A DNA stretch of 64,000 nt from an uncultured Collinsella sp. GTDB taxonomy: Bacteria > Actinomycetota > Coriobacteriia > Coriobacteriales > Coriobacteriaceae. Positions 1 through 7,407 of the stretch are shown here, in pieces; position 1 is the stretch's first letter; each line of letters opens with the position of its first letter. The notes beneath the pieces are model-generated. The model was not told the DNA's origin. It made no database searches and was given only the letters and a program-made list of their open reading frames with translations. The stretch spans positions 27,213 to 91,212 of the forward strand of contig CAMQHT010000003.1 in NCBI GenBank assembly GCA_947001705.1, written 5' to 3'. The position numbers and the translations under genes are program-made.

Positions 1-582
1 TTTTGCGCCATGGGTGCCGGCGCCTACTTTACGAGCACCATGTCGTTTGCGCGCATGATGATGAGCGGCGCCGCCCTGCCACTGGTCTTTGGCTCGTTTA
101 TTTTAACCATCGTCGGCATGGTCATGATGTCGGCTGCTGCGGGCAAGCAGTCCGTGGGTCTGTCCCTTGTGGGCTACGTAATCTTTGCGAGTACCTTTGG
201 CCTGACCGCGTCGTTTGGCCTTGCCAACTACGACCTGCCCACCATCAACACTGCCTTTATCGCCACGGCCGCCATCACCTTTGTCTTTGGCGCCTTGGGC
301 GTGACGTTCCCCAAGTTTTTCCAGCGCGTATATGGCATCGGCTTTGGCATTCTGCTCGCCACTATTCTGGTTGAAATCGTGCTGATGTTCATGGGCGTCT
401 CGCAGACCATCACCGACCTGATCGTGATCGTGGTGTTCGCCGGCTTCATCGGCTACGACACCTATGTGGCAACGACGGTGCCGCCCACGCTGCCCAACGC
501 CGTGCTCATGGCATCCAACCTGTTCGTGGACATCATCAACGTGTTCCTGCGCATTCTGAACATCCTCGGCCGTCGCGATTAA
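1..582 (+). CDS. Bax inhibitor-1/YccA family membrane protein (5' end cut by window edge)
   Basis: This is the C-terminal part of a Bax inhibitor-1 (YccA/TMBIM) family integral membrane protein. The reading frame is open from the first base, and about 193 residues are visible against roughly 230-240 for the family, so the start lies outside the window. What is visible is nearly all hydrophobic: about six membrane-spanning stretches separated by very short loops, including the end segment LTDLIVIVVFAGFIGYDT near the C terminus, a position where the family keeps a conserved acidic residue inside the membrane. Family members are thought to leak calcium or protons and, in bacteria, YccA modulates FtsH; the role here is unknown. 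A strong terminator with a TTCG loop follows, so it probably ends its transcript alone. Confidence 0.85.
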   Translation, partial: FCAMGAGAYFTSTMSFARMMMSGAALPLVFGSFILTIVGMVMMSAAAGKQSVGLSLVGYVIFASTFGLTASFGLANYDLPTINTAFIATAAITFVFGALGVTFPKFFQRVYGIGFGILLATILVEIVLMFMGVSQTITDLIVIVVFAGFIGYDTYVATTVPPTLPNAVLMASNLFVDIINVFLRILNILGRRD

Positions 583-631
583 AGCGCGGCATTGCGATGC
601 TTCCTGCCGGACACGGTAAAACGATGCGAAA

Positions 632-657
632 GGCGGTCCTTCGGGGCCGTCTTTTTT
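632..657 (+). terminator. Rho-independent terminator with UUCG tetraloop
   Basis: Eight base pairs (two of them G-T) at 632-639 and 644-651 enclose a TTCG loop and are followed by six T residues. It lies directly after the Bax inhibitor-like gene. Confidence 0.85.
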
Positions 658-722
658 GTGCGCGGCGGGGTATCATGGATGGGAAAAGCCGATAGCGGCA
701 GCGACAGGAAAGGTGACCACTT

Positions 723-1856
723 ATGGCAGACGTCGACAACAGGAACCGTAACCGCAGGTCCAACCGAGCGGGTCAGCCCAATCCCAAACGCGAGGCCCGT
801 GCCAAGGCCGCCGAGCGCCATGTGATGACTGTGTCCGAGGCCTGCGCCAAGGATATCGAGCGTTCGCTTGCTGGTGTTCGCGAGTTTGACGGCATGCCCG
901 CCGGCTTTGTCGCGGCGATGAAGGCCAAGGTTCAGACTGCTGTGGCCCCCGAAGAGCAGGTCGCCGAGGACGTCGAGAACGCGGAGACTGCCGAGGTCGA
1001 GGCGGCGCCCGAGACCGAGGCGGCGCCCGAGCCCGTCGAGGAGCCTGCCGAGGAAATCGCCGAAGCTGAGTCCGCGCCTGCTGAGGAGCCCGCTCCGGTC
1101 CTGCCCGAGGTCACTGTGCTTGATGCCTCCGCCACGCAGGCAATCCTCGATAACGGTCGCGGCTATGCGCAGTTCTGCGACATGGCCGTGCTCGCCTTTG
1201 CCTCGTTTACCAATCCGGGCGGTGGATATATTCAGGGTTATCTGGGCCAGGAGGCCACGCTGTGCGCCGATTCGTATCTGTACAACGTCCTCGATAAGCA
1301 GCGTAAATGGTACGGTGAGAACCGTCGCCGCAACATCAACTGTGAGCTGTACCGCAACCGTGCGCTGGTGGTGCCCGCGGTGCGCTTCGAGCGCAAGCAT
1401 GTGCACGCCTATGCCGACGTGATCGTCGCCGCTGCACCCAACGCCAAGCGTGCTCGCCAGGAGTACCGCGTGAGCGACGATGCCTTGCTTGACGCCCTGC
1501 GCGACCGCATTCGCTTTGTGCTTGCTATCTGCGATGAGCTTGGCCGCGAGAAGCTCGTACTGGGTGCTTGGGGCTGCGAGAACAACGGCTTTGACGCAGA
1601 GGCCGTGGCCGAGCTCTTCCGCAAGGAGCTCGCATCGGGCGACTTCAAGGTCAAGCAGGTCTTCTTTGCCGTGCCCTCTACGCGCTGGGACGAGGACTTC
1701 GCCAAATTCGAGCACGTGCTGGCAAACTTCCCCGAGCGAAACGAGGAGTCCTATGCTCAGGTTGCCGCCCGCGCCGCAGCCGCCCGTGCCGCCGAGCAGG
1801 CTCAGGCCGCTGCCGAGGATGACGAGGATGGCGACGACTGGCGCAAGTACCTGTAA
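723..1856 (+). CDS. TIGR02452/microbial PARG-like macrodomain protein with altered catalytic motif
   Basis: A 377-residue protein whose C-terminal half (about residues 130-350) matches the microbial poly(ADP-ribose) glycohydrolase-like family (TIGR02452, DUF2263), a macrodomain that removes ADP-ribose chains. The signature loop NPGGGYIQGYLGQEATLC is present at about residues 164-181. In this family the loop normally reads GGG-x6-8-QEE; here the second glutamate is alanine (GGG 166-168, Q176, E177, A178), so activity may be lost or changed. Residues 1-125 form an N-terminal extension unlike the family core: basic at first (RNRNRRSNR), then a long Ala/Glu/Pro-rich acidic stretch (about 80-125), probably unstructured. 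The C-terminal tail is alanine-rich and acidic. ATG at 723 follows a weak site. It stands alone, followed by a terminator at 1883. Confidence 0.75.
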   Translation: MADVDNRNRNRRSNRAGQPNPKREARAKAAERHVMTVSEACAKDIERSLAGVREFDGMPAGFVAAMKAKVQTAVAPEEQVAEDVENAETAEVEAAPETEAAPEPVEEPAEEIAEAESAPAEEPAPVLPEVTVLDASATQAILDNGRGYAQFCDMAVLAFASFTNPGGGYIQGYLGQEATLCADSYLYNVLDKQRKWYGENRRRNINCELYRNRALVVPAVRFERKHVHAYADVIVAAAPNAKRARQEYRVSDDALLDALRDRIRFVLAICDELGREKLVLGAWGCENNGFDAEAVAELFRKELASGDFKVKQVFFAVPSTRWDEDFAKFEHVLANFPERNEESYAQVAARAAAARAAEQAQAAAEDDEDGDDWRKYL

Positions 1857-1882
1857 ACGGTGCTCGTGATGCGATATACCGA

Positions 1883-1915
1883 GCCGACGGGAGAGGCTGC
1901 TCCTGTCGGCTTTTT
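1883..1915 (+). terminator. Rho-independent terminator
   Basis: An 11-bp stem, GCCGACGGGAG pairing with CTCCTGTCGGC (one G-T pair), encloses AGGCTG and ends in TTTTT. It closes the PARG-like gene before the SGNH hydrolase begins at 1935. Confidence 0.85.
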
Positions 1916-1934
1916 ATTGAGTGGGGAGCTTACG

Positions 1935-2594
1935 ATGAAAAACGTTCTGTGCTTTGGTGACAGCAACACCTATGGTTACGATCCGGCGGGCATGCGCGAC
2001 GGTACCGCGGTGCGCTATGCGCAGGATGTGCGCTGGTGTGGCGTGGTCCAACGTGACTTAGGCGAGGGCTGGCATGTAATTGAAGAAGGCCTCAACGGCC
2101 GCACGACGGTACGCGACGACATGTGCCATCTGGACACTAACCTCAACGGCATTCGCGCGCTTCCGATGCTGCTCGAGGCTCATAAGCCGCTGGACGCCAT
2201 TGTGATCATGCTGGGCACCAACGACTGTAAGACGGTCTTTAACGTGACAGCTTCCGATATCGCCCGTGGCGCCATGGCGCTGATTCGCGCCGTCCGCGCG
2301 TTTCCGTGGACCGACGCTGCGCCTTGCCCGCGCATCCTGCTGATGGCTCCTATCAAGATCAAGCCGCAGATCGCCGATGTATATATGACCGATTTTGACG
2401 AGCATTCCGTAGAAGCCTCGGAGCATTTTGGTGAGTACTACGCGCATGTGGCTAAGCAGTTTGGCTGCGACTTTTTGAATGCCGCCGACTTTGCCGAGCC
2501 GGGCGATATCGATTATCTGCACATGATGCCCGAAAGCCACGAGAGCTTGGGGCATGCCGTGGCAGCCAAGCTCCAAGAGATGCTCGGTGAGTAG
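1935..2594 (+). CDS. SGNH/GDSL-family hydrolase (arylesterase-like)
   Basis: A 219-residue cytoplasmic esterase of the SGNH (GDSL) family, closest in pattern to bacterial arylesterases/acyltransferases of the TesA-like group. Motifs seen: block I FGDSNTYG with the likely nucleophile Ser10; a block II-type glycine in EGLNGRTTVRDD; block III LGTNDCK with the oxyanion Asn; and block V with Asp and His in DYLHMMPESHESLGH near the C terminus. No signal peptide, so an intracellular ester or thioester substrate is expected; which one cannot be told. ATG at 1935 is chosen because GGGGAG lies eight bases upstream and the GDS motif then sits at its usual distance from the N terminus; the frame is open further upstream but crosses the previous terminator. 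A hairpin ending in TTT at 2606-2637 follows. Confidence 0.85.
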   Translation: MKNVLCFGDSNTYGYDPAGMRDGTAVRYAQDVRWCGVVQRDLGEGWHVIEEGLNGRTTVRDDMCHLDTNLNGIRALPMLLEAHKPLDAIVIMLGTNDCKTVFNVTASDIARGAMALIRAVRAFPWTDAAPCPRILLMAPIKIKPQIADVYMTDFDEHSVEASEHFGEYYAHVAKQFGCDFLNAADFAEPGDIDYLHMMPESHESLGHAVAAKLQEMLGE

Positions 2595-2605
2595 CGCAGC
2601 CTCAA

Positions 2606-2637
2606 GCCACCACAAAAGTTCCCTTTGCGGTGGCTTT
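2606..2637 (+). terminator. Weak rho-independent terminator
   Basis: GCCACC at 2606-2611 pairs with GGTGGC at 2629-2634, with further A/T pairing inside, followed by TTT only. It follows the SGNH hydrolase. Confidence 0.5.
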
Positions 2638-2667
2638 GCCCGGGTAAACGAACGGATTGGCTGCCAT

Positions 2668-3279
2668 ATGGGCATGGACGAGCTCATCGACCTCTTTGCC
2701 GAGGGCGATGAGCTCGTCTCCAATACCGCTTTTGAGGATTTGGATCTTGCCTACGACGTGGCGAACGGCGCGACCTTCGATGGCGTTGTGTTCCGATCTT
2801 GCGAGTTCGATAGCGTTGACTGGAGCGGCTCGACGTTTCGCGACGTGGTGTTTCGCGGTTGCCGCTTTATCCGCTGCAACATGGAAGGCTGCTGGCTCAG
2901 CCGCTGTGACTTCGTTGACTGCTCGGCACCGGGACTCAACTTGCTCAAGGCGCGCCTGTCGAGCGTGTCGTTTGGATCGTGCGATTTGAGCTATGCGAAC
3001 CTTTCGGAGGGACGCATTGGCCCTATGACAGCATGCGATACACGTCTGAGAGAGGCTGCGTTTCAGGGTGCCAAGCTGGGTCAGATACGCCTGGATGGCT
3101 GTGACCTGACGCGTGTTGATGTGTTCAAGACGTCGCTTTCCGGCGTTGATGTGTCGCGCTGTACATTTGCAGCGCCCGTTGTTTCGGGCGATTACCATGA
3201 GTTGCGTGGCTTGACGGTCAATGCCGAGCAGGCGCTGGCACTCTCGGGTTTGTTGGGAATTCAACTCGCCGACGAATAG
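2668..3279 (+). CDS. Pentapeptide-repeat protein
   Basis: A 203-residue protein built mainly from A(D/N)LXX-type pentapeptide repeats, for example DGVVFRSCEFDSVDW, FRDVVFRGCRFIRCNMEGC, SRCDFVDC and DLTRVDVFKTSLSGVDV, running from about residue 30 to 175. Such repeats fold into a right-handed quadrilateral beta-helix; some members mimic DNA and protect gyrase (Qnr, MfpA), but nothing here assigns that role. The repeats are unusually rich in cysteine (about a dozen Cys). The N terminus (MGMDELIDLFAEG) is a short amphipathic lead-in. Start is uncertain between ATG 2668 and ATG 2674, both with a poor ribosome site; the frame is also open upstream through the previous terminator. It converges on thiD, with a large palindrome between them. 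Confidence 0.75.
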   Translation: MGMDELIDLFAEGDELVSNTAFEDLDLAYDVANGATFDGVVFRSCEFDSVDWSGSTFRDVVFRGCRFIRCNMEGCWLSRCDFVDCSAPGLNLLKARLSSVSFGSCDLSYANLSEGRIGPMTACDTRLREAAFQGAKLGQIRLDGCDLTRVDVFKTSLSGVDVSRCTFAAPVVSGDYHELRGLTVNAEQALALSGLLGIQLADE

Positions 3280-3315
3280 GCGCTCTGGTCCTTTGCTCGA
3301 CCGCTATCTAAAATC

Positions 3316-3380
3316 AAACCGTCGCAACATTTAATGATTTTTCGCGTTTGCACGATTTTCATCGAATGTTGCGACGGTTT
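3316..3380. repeat. 16-bp perfect inverted repeat between convergent genes
   Basis: Arms at 3316-3331 and 3365-3380 are exactly complementary (16 bp, starting AAACCGTCGCAACATT) around a 33-base AT-rich centre. The right arm runs into further T residues, so it could terminate the pentapeptide gene; the left arm read on the minus strand also ends in TTT, so it may serve thiD too. A second small hairpin lies at 3389-3417. Confidence 0.75.
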
Positions 3381-3424
3381 TTGGTGCAAAGTAGCCTGTC
3401 TCTTTTTGGCAGGTTACTGGCTAT

Positions 3425-4261
3425 TTAGTACTGCCACATGTGGTTGACAGGGCCAGAGCCTTTGCCCATGTTCAGGCCGGCGGCCAGAGCGCCTGTCAGG
3501 TATGCCTTGCCCGCATTGACGGCATCGGCAAGATCCATGCCCTGGGCCAGCGCGCAGGCGATGGCGGACGAAAGCGTGCAGCCGGTGCCGTGTGTGTTGT
3601 CGGTCTCGATGCGCTTGTGGCGGAACCACGTGGTGAGCGGATCGCCCAGATGGTTGCCCTCGTCATCGAGTGGCGCGGGTTCGGCCAATACATCGTTGGC
3701 CTCGTTGACAAGATGCCCACCCTTAACGAGGGATGCGCAACCAAAGCGGCGGGTGAGGAGCATGGCGGCGTTTTGCTGCGTGCGCTCGGAATCGACTTCG
3801 TAATCGAGCAGCGCCATAGCCTCGGGAATGTTGGGGGTGATGACCGTTGCCAACGGGAACAGGCGGCGGGTGAGTGCCTCGGAGGCATCCTCGGCAATCA
3901 AGCGCGCGCCCGAGGTGGCGACCATGACGGGGTCGACGACCACGTTCGTTGCGTTCCAGGCGCTCAAGCGGTCGGCGATGACTTCGATAATCTCGACAGA
4001 AGAAACCATGCCGATCTTGACGGCGCTTGGGCGGATATCGTCAAAGACAGCGTCAATTTGCGCGGCTACGATATCTGGCGAGATATCCTGCACGGCGGTG
4101 ACGCCCAGTGTGTTTTGCGCTGTAATGGCGGTTATGGCCGTCTCGGCATACAGGCGGTGCGCCGTGATGGTCTTGATGTCGGCCTGAATGCCGGCACCGC
4201 CGCTGGAATCGGATCCCGCGATGGATAGAACGGCGGGTACCTTACTGCGATCCATGCTCAC
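3425..4261 (-). CDS. thiD: Hydroxymethylpyrimidine kinase / phosphomethylpyrimidine kinase
   Basis: ThiD phosphorylates HMP and HMP-phosphate to HMP-pyrophosphate, the pyrimidine half of thiamine. The 278-residue length is typical. The ribokinase-fold motifs are clear: the N-terminal substrate loop GSDSSGGAGIQADIK at about residues 16-30, the central VVVDPVMVATSGARL, and the anion-hole/ATP motif DNTHGTGCTLSSA near residue 230 carrying the catalytic Asp region. Start ATG at 4261. It lies 172 bases downstream of thiC on the same strand. Between them are a GC-rich hairpin (about 4312-4345) and a TATAAT-like -10 box (plus-strand ATTATA at 4302-4307), so thiD may have its own promoter in addition to read-through from the riboswitch-controlled thiC transcript. 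Confidence 0.95.
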   Translation of the reverse strand: MSMDRSKVPAVLSIAGSDSSGGAGIQADIKTITAHRLYAETAITAITAQNTLGVTAVQDISPDIVAAQIDAVFDDIRPSAVKIGMVSSVEIIEVIADRLSAWNATNVVVDPVMVATSGARLIAEDASEALTRRLFPLATVITPNIPEAMALLDYEVDSERTQQNAAMLLTRRFGCASLVKGGHLVNEANDVLAEPAPLDDEGNHLGDPLTTWFRHKRIETDNTHGTGCTLSSAIACALAQGMDLADAVNAGKAYLTGALAAGLNMGKGSGPVNHMWQY

Positions 4262-4311
4262 TCCCTTGTCCGGTCGGATTCAAATGGGTCTTTAAGTCTG
4301 CATTATAAAGA

Positions 4312-4345
4312 TGCCCGGGCCGGCTGTATTCCGAACCCGGGCGGG
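4312..4345 (-). terminator. GC-rich hairpin between thiC and thiD
   Basis: CCCGGGC-type arms at both ends of 4312-4345 form a 7-bp stem with a 19-20-base loop; on the minus strand it is followed by ATCTTTAT. It could attenuate transcription from thiC into thiD. The T-tract is poor. Confidence 0.4.
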
Positions 4346-4433
4346 CGATGCAATCTTTACGCAAATGTAAGCAAATGTTCACATGTCAACAATTGACGAA
4401 CACCATGTTACCGATTGCGGCTCCGGTGACGCG

Positions 4434-5768
4434 TTAATCCTCCATGCCGAGGTCGATCGTTGTGCCTTCGAACACCTTGTTAACGGTACGGACGGCGCAC
4501 ATCTTGCCACACATGGTGCAAGTGCCCTCGGTGGCGGCGGGAGACTCCTCGTAGCGCTTCTTGCCCGTAACTGGGTCGAGCGCGCACTTCCACATGGCGT
4601 CCCAGTCGAGCTTGCGGCGTGCCTGGCCCATCTTGTCGTCCATGTCGCGGGCGTGCGGCACCTTCTTGGCGATATCGGCGGCGTGTGCGGCGATCTTGGT
4701 AGCCATGAGGCCATCGAGCACGTCCTGGGCGTTGGGCAGGCACAAGTGCTCGGCCGGCGTCACGTAGCACAGGAAGTCGGCGCCGGAGCTGGCGGAGATG
4801 GCGCCACCGATGGCGGCGGTGATGTGGTCGTAGCCCACGCCGATATCGGTCACCAGCGGCCCGAGCACATAGAACGGGGCGTTGTGGCACAGGCGCTTCT
4901 GCAGTTTCATGTTGGCGGCGATCTCGTCGAGCGCCATGTGACCCGGGCCCTCGACCATGACCTGGACGCCGGCGGCCCAGGCGCGCTTGCACAGCTTGCC
5001 CAGCTCGATCATCTCGGCAGTCTCGGTTGCGTCGTTGGAGTCGTAGAGGCAGCCCGGGCGGCAGGAGTCGCCGAGCGAAATCGTCACGTCGTACTCGTGG
5101 CAGATTTCGAGCAGCTCGTCAAAGTACTCGTAGAAGGGGTTTTCGTTGCCGGTGACCTCCATCCAGCCAAACAGCAGCGAACCGCCGCGGCTCACGATGT
5201 TCATCAGGCGGCCGGTCTCCTTAAAGGTCTTGGTGACCGACTTGTTGATGCCGCAGTGGATGGTCATAAAGTCCACGCCGTCCTCGGCGTGTGCGCGCAC
5301 GACCTCGAACAGGTCGTCCTTGGTCAGCTTGACCAGCGGCTTTTCCATGTAGCCGATGGCGTCGTACATGGGGACGGTGCCCACCATGAGCGGCGTCTCG
5401 TCGATGAGCTGCTGGCGGAACTGGCGCGTTTTGCCCGAGTTGGAAAGGTCCATGATGGCGTCGGCGCCAAAGTCCTCGGCGATCTTGACCTTCTTCCATT
5501 CCTCGGCGGCATCGGCCTTGTCTCCCGAGATGCCCAGGTTGACGTTGACCTTGGTGGACAGGCCCTCGCCGACACCAAAGGCGCGCATGCCCTTTTTGAT
5601 ATGCACGATGTTGGCGGGAATGGCGATGCGGCCGTCGGCCACACGCTCGCGGATGTACTCGGGGTCGCGATGCTCGCGCTCGGCAACCTCCTTCATCTGC
5701 GGTGTGATCTGCCCGGCGCGGGCGAAGTCGATTTGCGTGACGAGCTTGGGCTCGGTCTGTGTGCTCAT
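4434..5768 (-). CDS. thiC: Phosphomethylpyrimidine synthase
   Basis: ThiC is a radical-SAM enzyme that rearranges aminoimidazole ribotide to HMP-phosphate. The 444-residue protein is of the short type. Seen: N-terminal TQIDFARAGQITPQM, the IPANIVHIKKGMRAFGVG segment, the substrate region SGKTRQFRQQL, and MVEGPGHMALDEI. The [4Fe-4S] cysteines cluster at the C terminus as CTMCGKMC (about residues 423-430), in the short-form C-x2-C-x3-C spacing. The frame is open to an ATG at 5792, but that codon lies inside the TPP riboswitch (the conserved AATGCC element); ATG at 5768, with GAAGGGAGC upstream, is the better start. Expression is expected to fall when thiamine pyrophosphate is plentiful. Confidence 0.95.
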   Translation of the reverse strand: MSTQTEPKLVTQIDFARAGQITPQMKEVAEREHRDPEYIRERVADGRIAIPANIVHIKKGMRAFGVGEGLSTKVNVNLGISGDKADAAEEWKKVKIAEDFGADAIMDLSNSGKTRQFRQQLIDETPLMVGTVPMYDAIGYMEKPLVKLTKDDLFEVVRAHAEDGVDFMTIHCGINKSVTKTFKETGRLMNIVSRGGSLLFGWMEVTGNENPFYEYFDELLEICHEYDVTISLGDSCRPGCLYDSNDATETAEMIELGKLCKRAWAAGVQVMVEGPGHMALDEIAANMKLQKRLCHNAPFYVLGPLVTDIGVGYDHITAAIGGAISASSGADFLCYVTPAEHLCLPNAQDVLDGLMATKIAAHAADIAKKVPHARDMDDKMGQARRKLDWDAMWKCALDPVTGKKRYEESPAATEGTCTMCGKMCAVRTVNKVFEGTTIDLGMED

Positions 5769-5775
5769 TGGCACG

Positions 5776-5867
5776 GCTCCCTTCGTTGGCATTACCCATA
5801 TCAGGTTTGCGGGTCAGGGCGGGCGCGCCCAATCTCAGCCTGCCGTCTTGTCCTGCAAGCTCCCCGT
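5776..5867 (-). promoter_or_regulatory. TPP riboswitch (THI element) upstream of thiC
   Basis: Read on the minus strand the region carries the standard TPP aptamer blocks in order: CGGGGAGC, GGCTGAGA, GACCCGCAAACCTGAT and GGGTAATGCCAACGAAGGGA. The thiC ribosome site lies at its 3' end, so control of translation by sequestering that site is plausible. Confidence 0.93.
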
Positions 5868-5882
5868 TATGTCATGGGCTCA

Positions 5883-5888
5883 AGTATA
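5883..5888 (-). promoter_or_regulatory. Probable -10 box for thiC
   Basis: Minus-strand TATACT, 16 bases ahead of the riboswitch; a TTGGCC-like -35 lies about 18-19 bases further upstream. Confidence 0.45.
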
Positions 5889-5938
5889 GCCTGAATGGGT
5901 ACGATTGGGCCAACGAGCGTGCCTGTGGGGAGGCGAAC

Positions 5939-6454
5939 ATGGAAGACAAGCATCTATATCGAGAGACGCAATGGGATGTATCGGCCGAGGAAAGCCGTGC
6001 GCACCATGGCCTTGTCGCGATTGGCTTTGCGGTGCTTGCCGTGCTGGTGATTGCCTTTTGTATCTGGACGTTTGGCGGTCGCGGCGGCGCTGCCTGGGAG
6101 TTTGAGGCTGATGATGCCCTGCCGATCATGACGGTGAAGGTTACGGGCGGCAATACCGTTGCCGCGCCGGGCGATTATTGGTACCCGCGCGATGAGTTTG
6201 TGCAGTTGCAGCTGAGTGGTGGGTCCATTCCAGGTGAAGAAATCGAACGCGTGACGTTTGACGCGGCGCTCAAAACGCTCACGGTGAAGCTCAAAGATCA
6301 AGGAGATGTGCCCACGACCATGGATATCGCCCTGACGGAATGGCGCCTGGAGCCCCCGACGGGTGTTGCGGTGTCCGAGGTGGAGCATGTCAAGATTACC
6401 TATCAGGACGGCTCGACAAACGAAGTTGCCAAAGCCGACGGCTTGGCGGAATAG
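5939..6454 (+). CDS. Hypothetical single-pass membrane protein
   Basis: A 171-residue protein of unknown function. It has a hydrophilic 25-residue N terminus (MEDKHLYRETQWDVSAEESR), one strong transmembrane segment at about residues 26-46 (LVAIGFAVLAVLVIAFCIWTF), and a roughly 120-residue soluble domain rich in beta-prone sequence, predicted outside the membrane. The N-terminal charge pattern does not decide topology clearly. ATG at 5939 is chosen because GGGGAGG stands six bases upstream; the frame extends back through the divergent thiC promoter and riboswitch, which argues against a longer form. It is divergently arranged from thiC. No motif I recognise; it may be lineage-specific. Confidence 0.7.
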   Translation: MEDKHLYRETQWDVSAEESRAHHGLVAIGFAVLAVLVIAFCIWTFGGRGGAAWEFEADDALPIMTVKVTGGNTVAAPGDYWYPRDEFVQLQLSGGSIPGEEIERVTFDAALKTLTVKLKDQGDVPTTMDIALTEWRLEPPTGVAVSEVEHVKITYQDGSTNEVAKADGLAE

Positions 6455-6494
6455 ACGCCGTGCCTAGGCAGCACATTCAAAAGTAGCGGTGGTC

Positions 6495-7304
6495 CTACAA
6501 GGGCTGTTCGTTCAGGAAGACCAAAGTGTTTTTATTTGAAAGCTCGGGAAAGTGACGATAACCAACGTCAAACGCGGTGAGCCCGCTTACATCCTCGAGC
6601 TTGTTTTCTGCCATCCAGCGCACCATGGAACCACGTGCCTTTTTGCTGGCGGTCGAGCGCTGGATGGGCTTGCCGTTGCGGATGCCTTCGCCAAAGAGGC
6701 ACGTGACGACCGTGGCGTCGCCCGCGAGATGGGGCAGAACGGCTTTGGCGTACTCTACGCTGGCGAGGTTGACGATCGTGGTGTTTGAGCCTGCCGGGGC
6801 GATAGCCCGCGCGAGCTTGTCGCTCCAAAACGCATAGAGGTCTCGGGCATCGTCAACGGCGAGCTTCGCGCCCATCTCCAGCCGATATGGTTCGACGGCA
6901 TGAAAGGGGCGAACGCACCCGTAGAGGCCAGAGAGGATCCACAGGTGGCTTTGCAGCCATGCGAGCTGCGCGGAATCCATCACCTCGGGCGCCATGCTCT
7001 GGTATTGAATGCCGTGGTAGGACATGACGGCAGGGGAGAGGTGACAGGCGAGTGCGGGATTGTCGAGATCGCCGTTTTCCAGGATGGGCCCGAACTCATG
7101 CAGGGTGTTGAGGCAAGGCCCCAGCAGTTTGTCACTCACGTTCCATAGCGCCTGCAGGCTGTCGCTGCCTTCATTCCGCTCGATATCTAGCAGTGCGCGG
7201 TGGAGGCGAGCCGTCTCGCGCGCAAAGGGTGGAATGCCCAGGACTTCAAAAGCATCTTGGGCCGCGCGCATCTGCTTGGCGGGCGAAATGACGACCTGCA
7301 GCAT
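6495..7304 (-). CDS. yaaA: YaaA family peroxide-stress protein
   Basis: A 269-residue UPF0246/YaaA protein. In E. coli YaaA lowers intracellular free iron during peroxide stress and binds DNA. Family hallmarks are present: the N-terminal MLQVVISPAKQM, MSYHGIQYQSM, the ILSGLYGCVRPFHAVEPYRL block, VVTCLFGEGIRNGKP and the C-terminal FDVGYRHFPELS. The start is ATG at 7304, preceded by AGGAGA; a longer reading frame upstream runs through a palindromic repeat and is unlikely. The gene lies downstream of the M18 aminopeptidase on the same strand, separated from it by that palindrome (7328-7394), so the two are probably separate transcripts. Confidence 0.9.
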   Translation of the reverse strand: MLQVVISPAKQMRAAQDAFEVLGIPPFARETARLHRALLDIERNEGSDSLQALWNVSDKLLGPCLNTLHEFGPILENGDLDNPALACHLSPAVMSYHGIQYQSMAPEVMDSAQLAWLQSHLWILSGLYGCVRPFHAVEPYRLEMGAKLAVDDARDLYAFWSDKLARAIAPAGSNTTIVNLASVEYAKAVLPHLAGDATVVTCLFGEGIRNGKPIQRSTASKKARGSMVRWMAENKLEDVSGLTAFDVGYRHFPELSNKNTLVFLNEQPL

Positions 7305-7327
7305 GGACTCTCCTCTGCCAAAAAGGA

Positions 7328-7394
7328 AGTTGCGGTGGAATACGGTCTGTTTTGGCCGTTTATGGGCCAGTTTAGTCTGTATTTCACCGCAACT
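7328..7394. repeat. Palindromic repeat, family AGTTGCGGTG (copy 1)
   Basis: Inverted arms beginning AGTTGCGGTG and ending CACCGCAACT span 67 bp with some mismatches and a small inner GGCC hairpin. The same arm sequence forms palindromes at 27968-28036 and 62467-62533. Here it sits just after the aminopeptidase stop and before yaaA. Confidence 0.8.
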
Positions 7395-7407
7395 GATGAA
7401 GGGTTGG

